Origin: an uncultured Paenibacillus sp.
GTDB lineage: Bacteria; Bacillota; Bacilli; Paenibacillales; Paenibacillaceae
Direction of reading: 5' to 3'
Length of the DNA: 55,896 nucleotides
Assembly: GCA_927443375.1 (NCBI GenBank)
Contig: CAKMKL010000239.1
Coordinates: forward strand, 1 to 55,896
Shown piece by piece: positions 9,728 through 18,069 of this stretch (positions within the stretch are counted from its first letter, which is position 1; every line of letters starts with the position of its first letter). A model generated the notes under the pieces. The model was not told the origin of the DNA, ran no database searches, and saw only the letters and a list, made by a program, of their open reading frames with translations. Made by a program: the position numbers and the translations under genes.

Positions 9728-10864
9728 TTAAATCTCCTCCAACGATTTCGATTTCCGCAGATTGATGAGCGAGAAGCTCGCCACGATCAGGAAGACGATA
9801 ATAGACATAACAGCTCCCATATTGTAGAGCCTGTTATCGAGCGTCAGCTTATACAACCAGGTAATCAGGAGATCCGTGTTTCCTGCGAAGTTGTAATCCG
9901 GATTGGCAGGTCCGCCTTCGGTCAGGAAGTAAATGACCCCGAAGTTATTGAAGTTGCTGACGAAGGAAAGCATCAGCAGCGGCGCAGTCGCCTTGTATAC
10001 GATCGGGAACGTGATTTTCCAGAAGGTCTGGCCGGAAGTCGCGCCATCCATCCGGGCGGCTTCGTAATAGCTGTCCGATACCGTCGTCAACGTGCCCCCG
10101 ATAAGCGCCATAAAGTACGGGAAACCAAGCCATAAATTGATTAACAACGCCAATATCCGCGCGAGGTACGTATGATTCGGATCGGTGAACCAGTAGATCC
10201 GTTCATCCGTTAGGCCGGTATCAAGCAGAAACTGGCTGATCGGTCCAAACTGTCCGTTGAACATCGATTTGAACACCAGCGCCGAGATCATCGCCGGAAC
10301 CGCCCAAGGCAGAATGTAGATGCTCCGCCACAGCTTCTTGAACTTCACAGCCGGATTGTTCAGCAGCACCGCCGCCGGAGATAGTACGATATAGGCGTAC
10401 ATCGATTCCCACAGCTTCTTCATATCTTGCAGCGAGCTTTGCTGAGTGCCGGATTCGTTCATCCGGCGTCTTACTATCACGGCATCTCGAATGTTCCATA
10501 CATAGAAGAACAGCAGAACCAGAATAACGAACAACGCGATAATCCCGTTTGCCATTAAGACGATGGAGTGATCCCCGGGCGTTAGCCCGGACATTCCCAT
10601 TTTCCTCGGCTGGGTACCTAAGGTGACAAGGCCCCAAATTCCCTTTAAGAAAAATCCGCCATTCTCCCGCAAGCGGAAGCCTGCTGACATATCATTGTAA
10701 TGGCCGGTTATCAGCTCTGCTGTTATGCTGCCTGCACCGATAAGAAAGAACAGGAAGCCTTTCAAATACTGGCGGTTCAGCCATTGGCCGCCCCCCCATA
10801 CGATTGCGGATAGTATCCCTATTGCCCAAGCCGGCATTGTCTGTTTGGTATTGGAGTTATTCAT
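9728..10864 (-). CDS. ganP: GanP/MalF-type ABC permease with an internal in-frame deletion
   Basis: A 378-residue permease with the GanP layout: N-terminal helix near a GGGQWLNRQYLKG motif, a cytosolic loop, then the MalF core with EAA loop (YEAARMDGATSGQTFWKITFP). The text jumps from YIVLSPAAVL directly to LNNPAVKFKKLWRSIYILPW. In family members roughly 80 residues separate these points, covering two transmembrane helices and the periplasmic loop between them. The junction near 10365-10375 reads GGTGCTGCTGAAC, a short CTG repeat that could have mediated the loss. The frame is kept, so a protein is made, but two helices fewer should abolish transport. The length of the loss is estimated from family memory. 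Confidence 0.85.
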   Translation of the reverse strand: MNNSNTKQTMPAWAIGILSAIVWGGGQWLNRQYLKGFLFFLIGAGSITAELITGHYNDMSAGFRLRENGGFFLKGIWGLVTLGTQPRKMGMSGLTPGDHSIVLMANGIIALFVILVLLFFYVWNIRDAVIVRRRMNESGTQQSSLQDMKKLWESMYAYIVLSPAAVLLNNPAVKFKKLWRSIYILPWAVPAMISALVFKSMFNGQFGPISQFLLDTGLTDERIYWFTDPNHTYLARILALLINLWLGFPYFMALIGGTLTTVSDSYYEAARMDGATSGQTFWKITFPIVYKATAPLLMLSFVSNFNNFGVIYFLTEGGPANPDYNFAGNTDLLITWLYKLTLDNRLYNMGAVMSIIVFLIVASFSLINLRKSKSLEEI

Positions 10865-10870
10865 GCCTGC

Positions 10871-12250
10871 TTAGTTACCCAATGCTTTGAGATCGGCATA
10901 AGCTTTTTCAGCCTTTTGCTGCGCATCGCCGACCGGCAGGAGATTATCCCATACATTAACAATTAATTCGTTGCCGGATGTGTACATATACTCCGGAATT
11001 TGCGGCGTCAGATCGGCATTCTCCGATTGGGCGATAATGCCTGCGATTTGCTCATTGCCGCTTATTCCCTCAACGTTTTGAATATGATCCGCCTTTAAAG
11101 CGGGGATAGCCCCGATCGATTTATACAACGCGGCAGCGCCTTCGTCAGAGGCCATAAAATTAGCAAACACTCTTGCAGCAGCCGGATACTTCGAATAACC
11201 AGATACGAGGGCGACCGAAATCCCTGTCAAGGAAGCTGCCTTCCCGCCCGAAGCCACTTTAGGCAATGTCGTTACACCGTACTCGAATTTGTTGTCGGTA
11301 GCCGCTTTATCAAAGTCTTTGAATACCCAAGGTCCTGTAATGACATAAGGCGTCTTCCCTTTCACAAACTCACTTTCAATGGAATCCCATGTCGCATCAG
11401 CGGAATTCACATCCCAGATGCTGCGGAGCGTCTTGTAATATTCCAGACCTTTCGTAAGCGCCTCCGAGTCAAAATGAGGCTCGTCCAGGTTATTATCTTC
11501 GTACAGATGCCAGCCGAGCGAGGACAATACCGGGTATGCATAATAGAGTTGTCCCGCGAGGAAACGGATGGTCCATTGATTGGTTTTGCTGTCATTGTAT
11601 GTTTTGGCAAGCTCCATGACTTCATCCCAGGTCGTCGCTGGTTTATCGCTGCCCGTTAGCGCTTTCAAAAGTGTCTTGTTATAAAATAAGGCAATCGACT
11701 CTGTTGAAATAGGCACGCCGAACATTTGGCTGTCTTTGCTCGCTACATCAATAAACGTATCCGGCATTCTTTCCTTTAATGTCTCCTCATATTTACCGAG
11801 TGGAGCAGCTGTTGCATTATCGATTGCTTGTGCTAGTTTATCGTAGTTAGTCATGAAGACGTCAGCACCTTTACCCGCCTCACCGTCGAGCGCCATGCGA
11901 TCTACACTATCCACTTTTGCAACGACTTCATATTCGACTTTCACTTGAGGATATTCCACATTAAACGCTTCAATTAGCGCTTTGGCATAATCCTCATATT
12001 CTAGCCAAACTTTAAGCGATTGCTCTCCGGAAGAGATTTCTGGCTCCATCACATATTCCTTATTGGCATCATCCCACTGGATTCCACCTTCTTCCGCTGC
12101 AGTAGCCGATGTGGAGTTTGACTTTTTCTCATTGTTAGATGAATTATTGGCATTCGATGTGGCGGTATTATTCAAGCCGTTTCCGCAACCTGATGTCACT
12201 AGCATAGCCGCTACTGTAAAAGATACCGCTAAAAATCCGTATTTCTTCAT
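10871..12250 (-). CDS. Sugar-binding lipoprotein of the galactan ABC transporter
   Basis: A 459-residue extracellular solute-binding protein of family 1. The signal peptide ends in lipobox VTSGC (Cys about 22), then a Ser/Asn/Thr-rich linker, then the binding fold with KVWLEYEDYAKALIEAFN, YPQVKVEYEVV, FYNKTLLKAL and YVITGPWVFKDFDKA. It captures oligosaccharides for the two permeases that follow (7 nt gap). The start ATG has the strong site AGAGGGGGG. It is the first gene of the operon; 12251-12364 is AT-rich and should hold the promoter, though no clear box stood out. The gene looks intact. Confidence 0.92.
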   Translation of the reverse strand: MKKYGFLAVSFTVAAMLVTSGCGNGLNNTATSNANNSSNNEKKSNSTSATAAEEGGIQWDDANKEYVMEPEISSGEQSLKVWLEYEDYAKALIEAFNVEYPQVKVEYEVVAKVDSVDRMALDGEAGKGADVFMTNYDKLAQAIDNATAAPLGKYEETLKERMPDTFIDVASKDSQMFGVPISTESIALFYNKTLLKALTGSDKPATTWDEVMELAKTYNDSKTNQWTIRFLAGQLYYAYPVLSSLGWHLYEDNNLDEPHFDSEALTKGLEYYKTLRSIWDVNSADATWDSIESEFVKGKTPYVITGPWVFKDFDKAATDNKFEYGVTTLPKVASGGKAASLTGISVALVSGYSKYPAAARVFANFMASDEGAAALYKSIGAIPALKADHIQNVEGISGNEQIAGIIAQSENADLTPQIPEYMYTSGNELIVNVWDNLLPVGDAQQKAEKAYADLKALGN

Positions 12251-12394
12251 GCAGATCCCCCCTCTTTATTAACAATATTTGTTTATGCAAGTCAGATTAT
12301 AAAGTATTTCCATTTCATTATATATATTGAATACCAATGGTTAATCGTATAAGAATCTTATGCTGTGATGCACAAAGCAAATAATCCATATATC

Positions 12395-12426
12395 TCAAAA
12401 AATCCCCGCAGAGAAATTCTGCAGGG
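12395..12426 (-). terminator. Intrinsic terminator of the AEC transporter gene
   Basis: On the minus strand CCCTGCAGA pairs with TCTGCGGGG (one mismatch) across a GAAAT-like loop, followed by TTTTTTGAG. It lies 87 bases after the AEC gene stop. Confidence 0.75.
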
Positions 12427-12512
12427 CTTACTGTACCCGCTGACACATTCCGGTCTGCAGTGGCCAGATACTCTGTTACCGCCCCATGCGGACCGCTGTT
12501 CTGCCAAGCGGA

Positions 12513-13442
12513 CTAGACGTTGCTTACCGCGGCAATCAGCACCGGCAGCACAAGGAAGGAAGCCAGCGTGGTCCAGACAATACAGCGCGAGACCAGCGAA
12601 GGTGAGCTGCCGAAGCGTTCAGCCAGAACCACGGAATTAACGGCGACCGGCATGGAAGCCAGGATGAGCAGCACCGAGAACAGTGTGCCGGTGATATTCA
12701 GCAGGAGCAGAACGAGCAAGGCGATCAGCGGAGCCAGCAGCAGGCGGACGGTCAGGCCCGTCCAGAAGGCGAGCTGCACACCCCGCTCCGTGCGGGCAGC
12801 CTTGACCTTGACCATCTGGGCACCGAGGATTGCCAGGACCACCGGCGAATACGCCCCGGCCACCATGGACACCCCTGTGGCCAGCTCATGCGGCAGCTGC
12901 AGGCCGAGCGCCCGCAGCAAAAAGGCCAGAATCGCCGCGTAGATGGCCGGCAGGGCAAACACCGATTTCACGGCGCTGCGGACGTTAAACTGCGATCTGG
13001 CGGCGAAATACACGCCGATCGTATTGACGATAACCATCTGGGCGATGACATAGACGGATGCCTTGTCGAGCCCCAGCTGGCCGAAGGCCAGCAGTACGAG
13101 CGGCAGCCCGTAATTTACGCTGTTGGTAAAAGTGGAGATCAGGGTCAGGCCGGCTGCTTCCGGCGGACCCAGTCTCAGGATCCGGCCGAGCAGTACCGCC
13201 ACGATCCATAAAAGCATCAAGTTCAGCAGCGCAAAGGCAAGCGTCTTATACACATCATCAAGGGATATTTCAGCCTTAGCCAACGTATCCAGAATGATCG
13301 CCGGGCTCAAAAAATACAGATAAAGCGTCAGCAACGGCTTCGTGTCTAAATTCTTGTAACGGCCCAGCAGCGCACCGGCAGTGACGGGAATGGACAGCGG
13401 CACAATGACCTCTACTAAAGTCGACAACACAGTCTGAATCAC
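12513..13442 (-). CDS. AEC-family transporter
   Basis: A 309-residue membrane protein of the auxin efflux carrier/malonate transporter family with about ten hydrophobic helices in two five-helix halves. Recognisable parts are LSIPVTAGALLGRYKNLD, FTNSVNYGLPLVLLAFG and the second-half repeat SMPVAVNSVVLAERF. Bacterial members move small organic acids or amino-acid-like compounds; the substrate is not predictable. GTG start with AGAGGAG 8 nt upstream. It appears monocistronic. Confidence 0.85.
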   Translation of the reverse strand: MIQTVLSTLVEVIVPLSIPVTAGALLGRYKNLDTKPLLTLYLYFLSPAIILDTLAKAEISLDDVYKTLAFALLNLMLLWIVAVLLGRILRLGPPEAAGLTLISTFTNSVNYGLPLVLLAFGQLGLDKASVYVIAQMVIVNTIGVYFAARSQFNVRSAVKSVFALPAIYAAILAFLLRALGLQLPHELATGVSMVAGAYSPVVLAILGAQMVKVKAARTERGVQLAFWTGLTVRLLLAPLIALLVLLLLNITGTLFSVLLILASMPVAVNSVVLAERFGSSPSLVSRCIVWTTLASFLVLPVLIAAVSNV

Positions 13443-13570
13443 GGCCAGGACTCCTCTGTTCTATAGTTAATCCTTACTATACCTCCGTGAACAGGAGCCG
13501 TCTAAGATATGGAAACAATATGCTTGATAGATAATGCCTATGGCAGCACATTACTTCCCGTAAGATAGTA

Positions 13571-14035
13571 TTGTGCTATGATAGACAAAAACATCGTTTC
13601 CCTGCGGATGCTGCGCGCGGGCTGTTCGAGAATAAATTCTGGGGCCAGTATTATGCGGCCAAGTATGGTGCACCGAAGCTGAACCCGCAGGGGTCTATTA
13701 CCCTGTTCTCAGGCATTGTGGCCTTCAAGTCCATGCCGGGCTCACCGGTGCTTGGCGCGGTGAACACCACGGTTGCCAATCTGGGACAGACTTTGGCTCT
13801 GGAGCTGGCTCCGCTGCGGGTGAATGTGGTCTCCCCGGGCATTATCGCTACCCCTTCCCGCGCAGGAATGGCGGAAGCAGCCCGCAGCGCGTTCTACAGC
13901 AGTACGGCTGCCAAGCTGCCGGTGCAGCGCATTGGTACAGCAGAGGATGTGGCGGAAGCGGTTCTTTATCTGATTCATTACGGATTTGTAACAGGCACGG
14001 TACTGCATGCGGATGGCGGACACCGCCTGATTTAA
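13571..14035 (+). pseudogene. C-terminal half of a short-chain dehydrogenase (SDR)
   Basis: From about codon 16 the translation matches the second half of an SDR: FWGQYYAAKYGAPKL, GSITLFSG, LGQTLALELAPLRVNVVSPG, then AEDVAEAVLYLI and the G-x-V-x-H-x-DGG end. The N-terminal half of about 85-90 residues with the TGxxxGIG NAD-binding motif is absent. Upstream of about 13605 the sequence is unrelated and there is no proper start with ribosome binding site. This is a 5'-deleted gene, unlikely to give a functional enzyme. Confidence 0.82.
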
Positions 14036-14043
14036 ATATTTAG

Positions 14044-14088
14044 AAAAAATCCCCGTTCCCGGCTGTCAGCCAGGGAACAGGGATTTTT
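14044..14088. terminator. Bidirectional terminator between SDR remnant and greA
   Basis: AAAAATCCCCGTTCCCGGCTG pairs with CAGCCAGGGAACAGGGATTTTT over about 19 positions with a tiny loop; A/T tracts flank both sides. Confidence 0.88.
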
Positions 14089-14090
14089 AA

Positions 14091-14570
14091 TTACAACGCT
14101 TTGATCTCCAGCAGCTCATATTTAATGACGCCCATTGGAGCATTGACGCTGATGATGTCGCCTACTTTTTTACCGATCAATTCTTTGCCCAGCGGGCTTT
14201 CGTACGAAATCTTATTATCCAGCACATCGGCCTCAGCCGGTCCTACCACTCTATATTCGATTCTTTCGGAGTATTCCACATCATTCAGCGTTACGATTGA
14301 GCCTACGCTTACCGCGCTCAGATCCATGCTGCTGGCATCGACGATCTGGGCTTTGATCAGCATTTTCTCCAGGATCATAATGCGGGTCTCCATGAATGAC
14401 TGATCTTCCTTAGCCGAGTGGTATTCGCTGTTCTCCTTCAGATCCCCGTAGCTGATCGCCAGCTTAAGGCGGGCCGCAAGCTCTTTACGCCCTGCTCCCT
14501 TGAGCTCTCTAAGCTCTTCCTCAAGCTTGGCCAAACCTTCTTTGGTCAAGAATACTTCTTCATTGGACAT
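14091..14570 (-). CDS. greA: Transcription elongation factor GreA
   Basis: A 159-residue protein of the usual GreA length. The N-terminal antiparallel coiled coil carries the GreA signature (LTKEGLAKLEEELREL and GDLKENSEYHSAKEDQ with the acidic tip), followed by the FKBP-like C-terminal domain (SPLGKELIGKKVGD). GreA stimulates transcript cleavage by stalled RNA polymerase and rescues backtracked complexes. Start ATG preceded by AGGAGTTGTGAAAC. Confidence 0.97.
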   Translation of the reverse strand: MSNEEVFLTKEGLAKLEEELRELKGAGRKELAARLKLAISYGDLKENSEYHSAKEDQSFMETRIMILEKMLIKAQIVDASSMDLSAVSVGSIVTLNDVEYSERIEYRVVGPAEADVLDNKISYESPLGKELIGKKVGDIISVNAPMGVIKYELLEIKAL

Positions 14571-14672
14571 GTTTCACAACTCCTATTTTTGCCTGCTTTA
14601 TTGTATTCTACCCCATAATTCCGAAACATGCGAAGAAATAAGTGGAGAATACGCTTCGAAGGCGTCCAATCC

Positions 14673-16172
14673 TTACACATTCACTTCCTGCTTGGCGGAA
14701 GCAGAATTCACTGCGGCTACGGAGGCTCCGCCCTGCCCTCTGCCTGTTCTGAGCAGGAAGGTCAGCGGAATGGCTAGCAGGCCGACCACGGTGGCAATAA
14801 GGAAGATGTCCTGCACACTCATTGTCATTCCTTGTGCTTTCAGCAAGGAGCCGGCAGCAGAAGCCGATCCACCCGGCAGCTCCTTCAGATGCACAAGGGA
14901 CCGCGAAGACAGCAGTGAGCTGAACACGGCGATGGATAGTGCCCCCGTCGCCTGGCGGACCCAGTTCGTAACGGAAGAGGCATGGCCGGTGATCTGTTTC
15001 GGCACGGCAGACATCCCGGCGTTAGTCACCGGCATAAAGGCCAGGGCAATCCCTATATTGCGCACCGTCATTAGCAGGGCAATATACGTATGGGTTGCAG
15101 CCATGGTAATGTGGCTGAGCTCCCAGGTCGAAAGGCTAAGCAGCAGAATACCGCTGAGAATCAGCCAGAACGGGCCGATCTTGGAATACAGCTTGCCGAC
15201 CACGGGCGACAATAACGCCATGACGATGGAACCGGGCAGCAGCACCAGTGCGGTCTTCAGCGGAGTGGACTGCTGGATATCCTGCAGGAATACCGGAATC
15301 AGGAACGTCCCTGAATAGAGGGCGACGGTGATGATGCAGTTAATGATCAGGCTGTACGTGAAGCGGTTCTGCCGGAAGACGGTCAGGTTCAGCAGCGGCT
15401 CCTTCAGGGACAGCTCTCTGCGGATGAAATAGGCCAGGGTGATGCACCCGGTAACCAGCAGCAAGAGCGTCTTCCAGGAGGTCCAGCCCCAGGCATTGCC
15501 TTTATTAAAGGCCAGAATAATGAAGGCACTGCTGAGAATAACCGTTACAAAGCCCGGCAGATCAAAGCTTTTGGACTCACCGGCACTCCGCTGGAAAGGC
15601 AGGCATTTAAGGGCTACTACAATGGCTATAATCCCTATAGGCAGGTTAATGAGGAACAGGGACTCCCAGCCGAAATAGCCGGTCAGCCAGCCGCCCAGCG
15701 TAGGTCCGAATGCCGGGGCCAGCATGGAGGAAAGACTCCACAGGCTCATGGCAAAGGCCTGCTTCTCCTTGGCGATGAACTGATAAATCATCGTCATGGT
15801 CGTAGGAATAATCAGCCCCCCGAATACCCCCTGGAGAATCCGGAAGGTAATGAGTGAATGAATGCTCCAGGATACGGTACACAGTCCGGAGAACAGGGTA
15901 AAGCCCGACAACGCAAACACGTACAAATATTTGTAGCTCCACTTGTCGCCAAAATAGCCGACAACCGGAGCAACCACTCCGGTGGCCAGCAGGTAACCGG
16001 TAATCATCCACTGGACGGTGCTGATTTCCGCATGAAAATCCTTCAGAAATACCGGAAAAGCTACATTAATGGTCGTAGTGCTCAGGATTGCCATAAAATT
16101 GCCGAAAAATATCGCCAGTATAATAAGCCAGAACGATGAAGCACTTGCCTTTTGCTGATTCAATGGGTTCAC
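14673..16172 (-). CDS. MFS drug efflux transporter, DHA2 (14-helix) type
   Basis: About 499 residues with some 14 hydrophobic helices, the N-terminal VQWMITGYLLATGVVAPVVGYFGDKW (motif A region) and motif C-like APAFGPTLGGWLTGYFGW. Members expel drugs and toxic lipids by proton antiport. I prefer GTG 16172 over the ATG at 16232 because the latter lies inside the palindromic operator at 16196-16231. It is divergent from a MarR gene that probably represses it through that operator. Confidence 0.88.
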   Translation of the reverse strand: MNPLNQQKASASSFWLIILAIFFGNFMAILSTTTINVAFPVFLKDFHAEISTVQWMITGYLLATGVVAPVVGYFGDKWSYKYLYVFALSGFTLFSGLCTVSWSIHSLITFRILQGVFGGLIIPTTMTMIYQFIAKEKQAFAMSLWSLSSMLAPAFGPTLGGWLTGYFGWESLFLINLPIGIIAIVVALKCLPFQRSAGESKSFDLPGFVTVILSSAFIILAFNKGNAWGWTSWKTLLLLVTGCITLAYFIRRELSLKEPLLNLTVFRQNRFTYSLIINCIITVALYSGTFLIPVFLQDIQQSTPLKTALVLLPGSIVMALLSPVVGKLYSKIGPFWLILSGILLLSLSTWELSHITMAATHTYIALLMTVRNIGIALAFMPVTNAGMSAVPKQITGHASSVTNWVRQATGALSIAVFSSLLSSRSLVHLKELPGGSASAAGSLLKAQGMTMSVQDIFLIATVVGLLAIPLTFLLRTGRGQGGASVAAVNSASAKQEVNV

Positions 16173-16195
16173 TTCAGCTTTCTTTATAAAATAGG

Positions 16196-16231
16196 TGTAT
16201 AATACAATTAATGATATATGTGTATTATACA
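16196..16231. promoter_or_regulatory. Twin palindromic operators between MFS pump and MarR gene
   Basis: TGTATAATACA (16196-16206) and TGTATTATACA (16221-16231) are perfect inverted copies of each other, and each is itself a palindrome around its centre. Centres are 25 bp apart. The site lies between the divergent pump and MarR genes and overlaps promoter-like AT-rich sequence. MarR binding is inferred from position and symmetry. Confidence 0.8.
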
Positions 16232-16360
16232 ACTATTTATTTGAAAGTCAATGTGACTTGTTTCATGGCACTTACAAAACAGCTGACCATTTTTAACCGT
16301 GCACCTGTATTTTCACTTATACTATGGAGAAGAGTATTGAACAAAGGACTGAATAATCCA

Positions 16361-16777
16361 ATGAATGAAAAAAATCTTGATGCCCTTAACAATGAAATGA
16401 TGACCCTGATCCGCCGTTCCACGCTGGACAAGAAGCATGGCGGGCTGGACCGCTCGTCCTATACCCTGCTCCATTATCTCTCCAGGCATGATAAGACTGG
16501 CGTTAAGGCGCTGGCCGAAGAGCTTGGACTGGACACCTCAACCATCAGCAGACAGACCGCTGTGCTGGAGAGCAAAGACTATGTCGTACGGATTCCGGAT
16601 CCGCAGGACGGAAGATCCAGCTATTTTCAGATTACGGAGTTTGGGGCGCAGAGCTTGGCTAATGCCCGGCGGCTCCGCCTGCAGCGGTATGAGGAGATTT
16701 TCGAAGAGTGGTCACCTGAGGAATGCCAAACGTTCCGCACGTTGCTGGCCAAACTTAACCGTAAGCTGACGGAATAG
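16361..16777 (+). CDS. MarR-family transcriptional regulator
   Basis: A 138-residue winged-helix regulator: dimer helix, HTH with VKALAEELGLDTSTISRQTAVLE, wing with DPQDGRSSYFQIT, and a C-terminal dimer helix. The start is taken as ATG 16361 with AAAGGA upstream (12 nt, rather long); an in-frame TTG at 16337 is an alternative. It is divergent from the MFS pump, the standard arrangement for a ligand-released repressor of efflux. Confidence 0.88.
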   Translation: MNEKNLDALNNEMMTLIRRSTLDKKHGGLDRSSYTLLHYLSRHDKTGVKALAEELGLDTSTISRQTAVLESKDYVVRIPDPQDGRSSYFQITEFGAQSLANARRLRLQRYEEIFEEWSPEECQTFRTLLAKLNRKLTE

Positions 16778-16870
16778 CATTCCCCCCTTAAAAGGATTGA
16801 CGAAAGCAGATCCAGCTGGTAGATTAGATTAAATTAATCATACGATTTGACTCGGAATTACATTTTAGCC

Positions 16871-16889
16871 AAAGGGGCTGATCCCTATT
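16871..16889 (+). promoter_or_regulatory. Ribosome binding site and ATT start of the ATP-grasp gene
   Basis: AAAGGGG (16871-16877) lies 9 nt before ATT (16887-16889). The frame is closed upstream by TAG at 16866. Translation from ATT gives INFVFFSPHFP, the expected family N-terminus. No ATG, GTG or TTG is available at this point. Confidence 0.65.
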
Positions 16890-18056
16890 AACTTTGTTTT
16901 CTTTTCCCCTCATTTCCCTAAGAACAGTGCCGATTTCTGTACCCAGCTGCAGCGCCAGGGGGTCATCGTGCTCGGGATTGGTGACGCCGAATACGCCCAT
17001 TTAGAGGACAAGCTGCAGCTCGCGCTTACGGAATATTACAAGGTGTCTGATCTGGAGAATTATGAGGAGATTCTGCGGGCCGTCGGCTATTTCACACATA
17101 AATACGGCAAAATCGACCGTTTCGAGTCGCTGAACGAATACTGGCTGGAGCAGGACGCGAATATCCGGACCGACTTCAACATTTACGGCACGAAGAACGA
17201 CTTCGTCGCTAACCTGAAGCAGAAGTCCAAGATGAAAGAGTTTTTCCGCAAAAGCGGGGTAAGCACCGTCCAGTTTTCAACCGGAACTACCCGCGACAGT
17301 GTAGATGAATTCATCCGCAGTGCGGGCTTCCCGCTGGTGGTGAAACCGGACCTCGGTTCCGGAGCCAGCAATACTTACAAAATCAGCAATGAGGAAGAGC
17401 TGCAGCATTTTTTCCATACGAAGCCTGCGGATGTCTCCTTCATTATTGAGGAATTCATTGACGGGGTGATTCTCACCTATGACGGGCTGGTGGATCTTAA
17501 CGGGGAAGTGCGGTTTGCCGTCAGCCATCTGTTCGAGAACAGCGTCATGGAAGTCGTCAACACCGATAACCATCTCTACTATTTCTGTCTGAAGGAGATT
17601 AGTCCTGAGGTCGAGGAGGCCGGTCGGAGTATCCTGAAGGCTTTTGACATCCGGGAGCGCTTCTTCCATATCGAGCTGTTCAAGTCGAATAAAGACGGCC
17701 GGATCATCGCACTTGAGGTGAATATGCGTCCGCCCGGGGCTTGGATGACCGATGCCATTAACTTCTCATACGATATCGATGTGTATAAAGAATGGGCGGG
17801 CATGATCGCTAAGGGTGAAGTCGGCGGCCCGTATGAAGGCAAATATTATACCGGCTATGCCAGCCGCAAGCAGCACAAGCATTACACGCACAGCCATGAA
17901 GACATCTACCGCACCTACGGCGCGAAGATTGTGAAGTACGCCGAGATCGAAGAGGTATTCAGCAGAGCGATGGGCAACAGCGCCTATCAGTTCCGTTCTC
18001 CATCCTTAGAGGATGTCAGGGAAATCGTAGAGTATATACAACAAGAAGAGGGATAG
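16887..18056 (+). CDS. ATP-grasp carboxylate ligase family protein, probable ATT start
   Basis: A 389-residue protein when started at ATT 16887. The N-terminal Rossmann-like part reads NFVFFSPHFPKNSADFCTQ then VIVLGIGDAEY; the ATP-grasp region follows with FPLVVKPDLGSGASNTYKI, FIIEEFIDGVILTYDGLVD and the metal-binding end ALEVNMRPPGAWMTDAINF. ATP-grasp enzymes join a carboxylate to an amine or thiol via an acyl-phosphate. The nearest plain start, GTG 16968, would remove 27 conserved-looking residues. An esterase gene follows 13 nt later and is probably co-transcribed. The substrate is unknown. Confidence 0.85.
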   Translation: MNFVFFSPHFPKNSADFCTQLQRQGVIVLGIGDAEYAHLEDKLQLALTEYYKVSDLENYEEILRAVGYFTHKYGKIDRFESLNEYWLEQDANIRTDFNIYGTKNDFVANLKQKSKMKEFFRKSGVSTVQFSTGTTRDSVDEFIRSAGFPLVVKPDLGSGASNTYKISNEEELQHFFHTKPADVSFIIEEFIDGVILTYDGLVDLNGEVRFAVSHLFENSVMEVVNTDNHLYYFCLKEISPEVEEAGRSILKAFDIRERFFHIELFKSNKDGRIIALEVNMRPPGAWMTDAINFSYDIDVYKEWAGMIAKGEVGGPYEGKYYTGYASRKQHKHYTHSHEDIYRTYGAKIVKYAEIEEVFSRAMGNSAYQFRSPSLEDVREIVEYIQQEEG

Positions 18057-18069
18057 GATGTGTTAACGG

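Noticed and set aside
16211..16360. Extended N-terminus of the MarR protein
   Set aside because: It runs through the palindromic operator and is not MarR-like before residue 51 of that frame.
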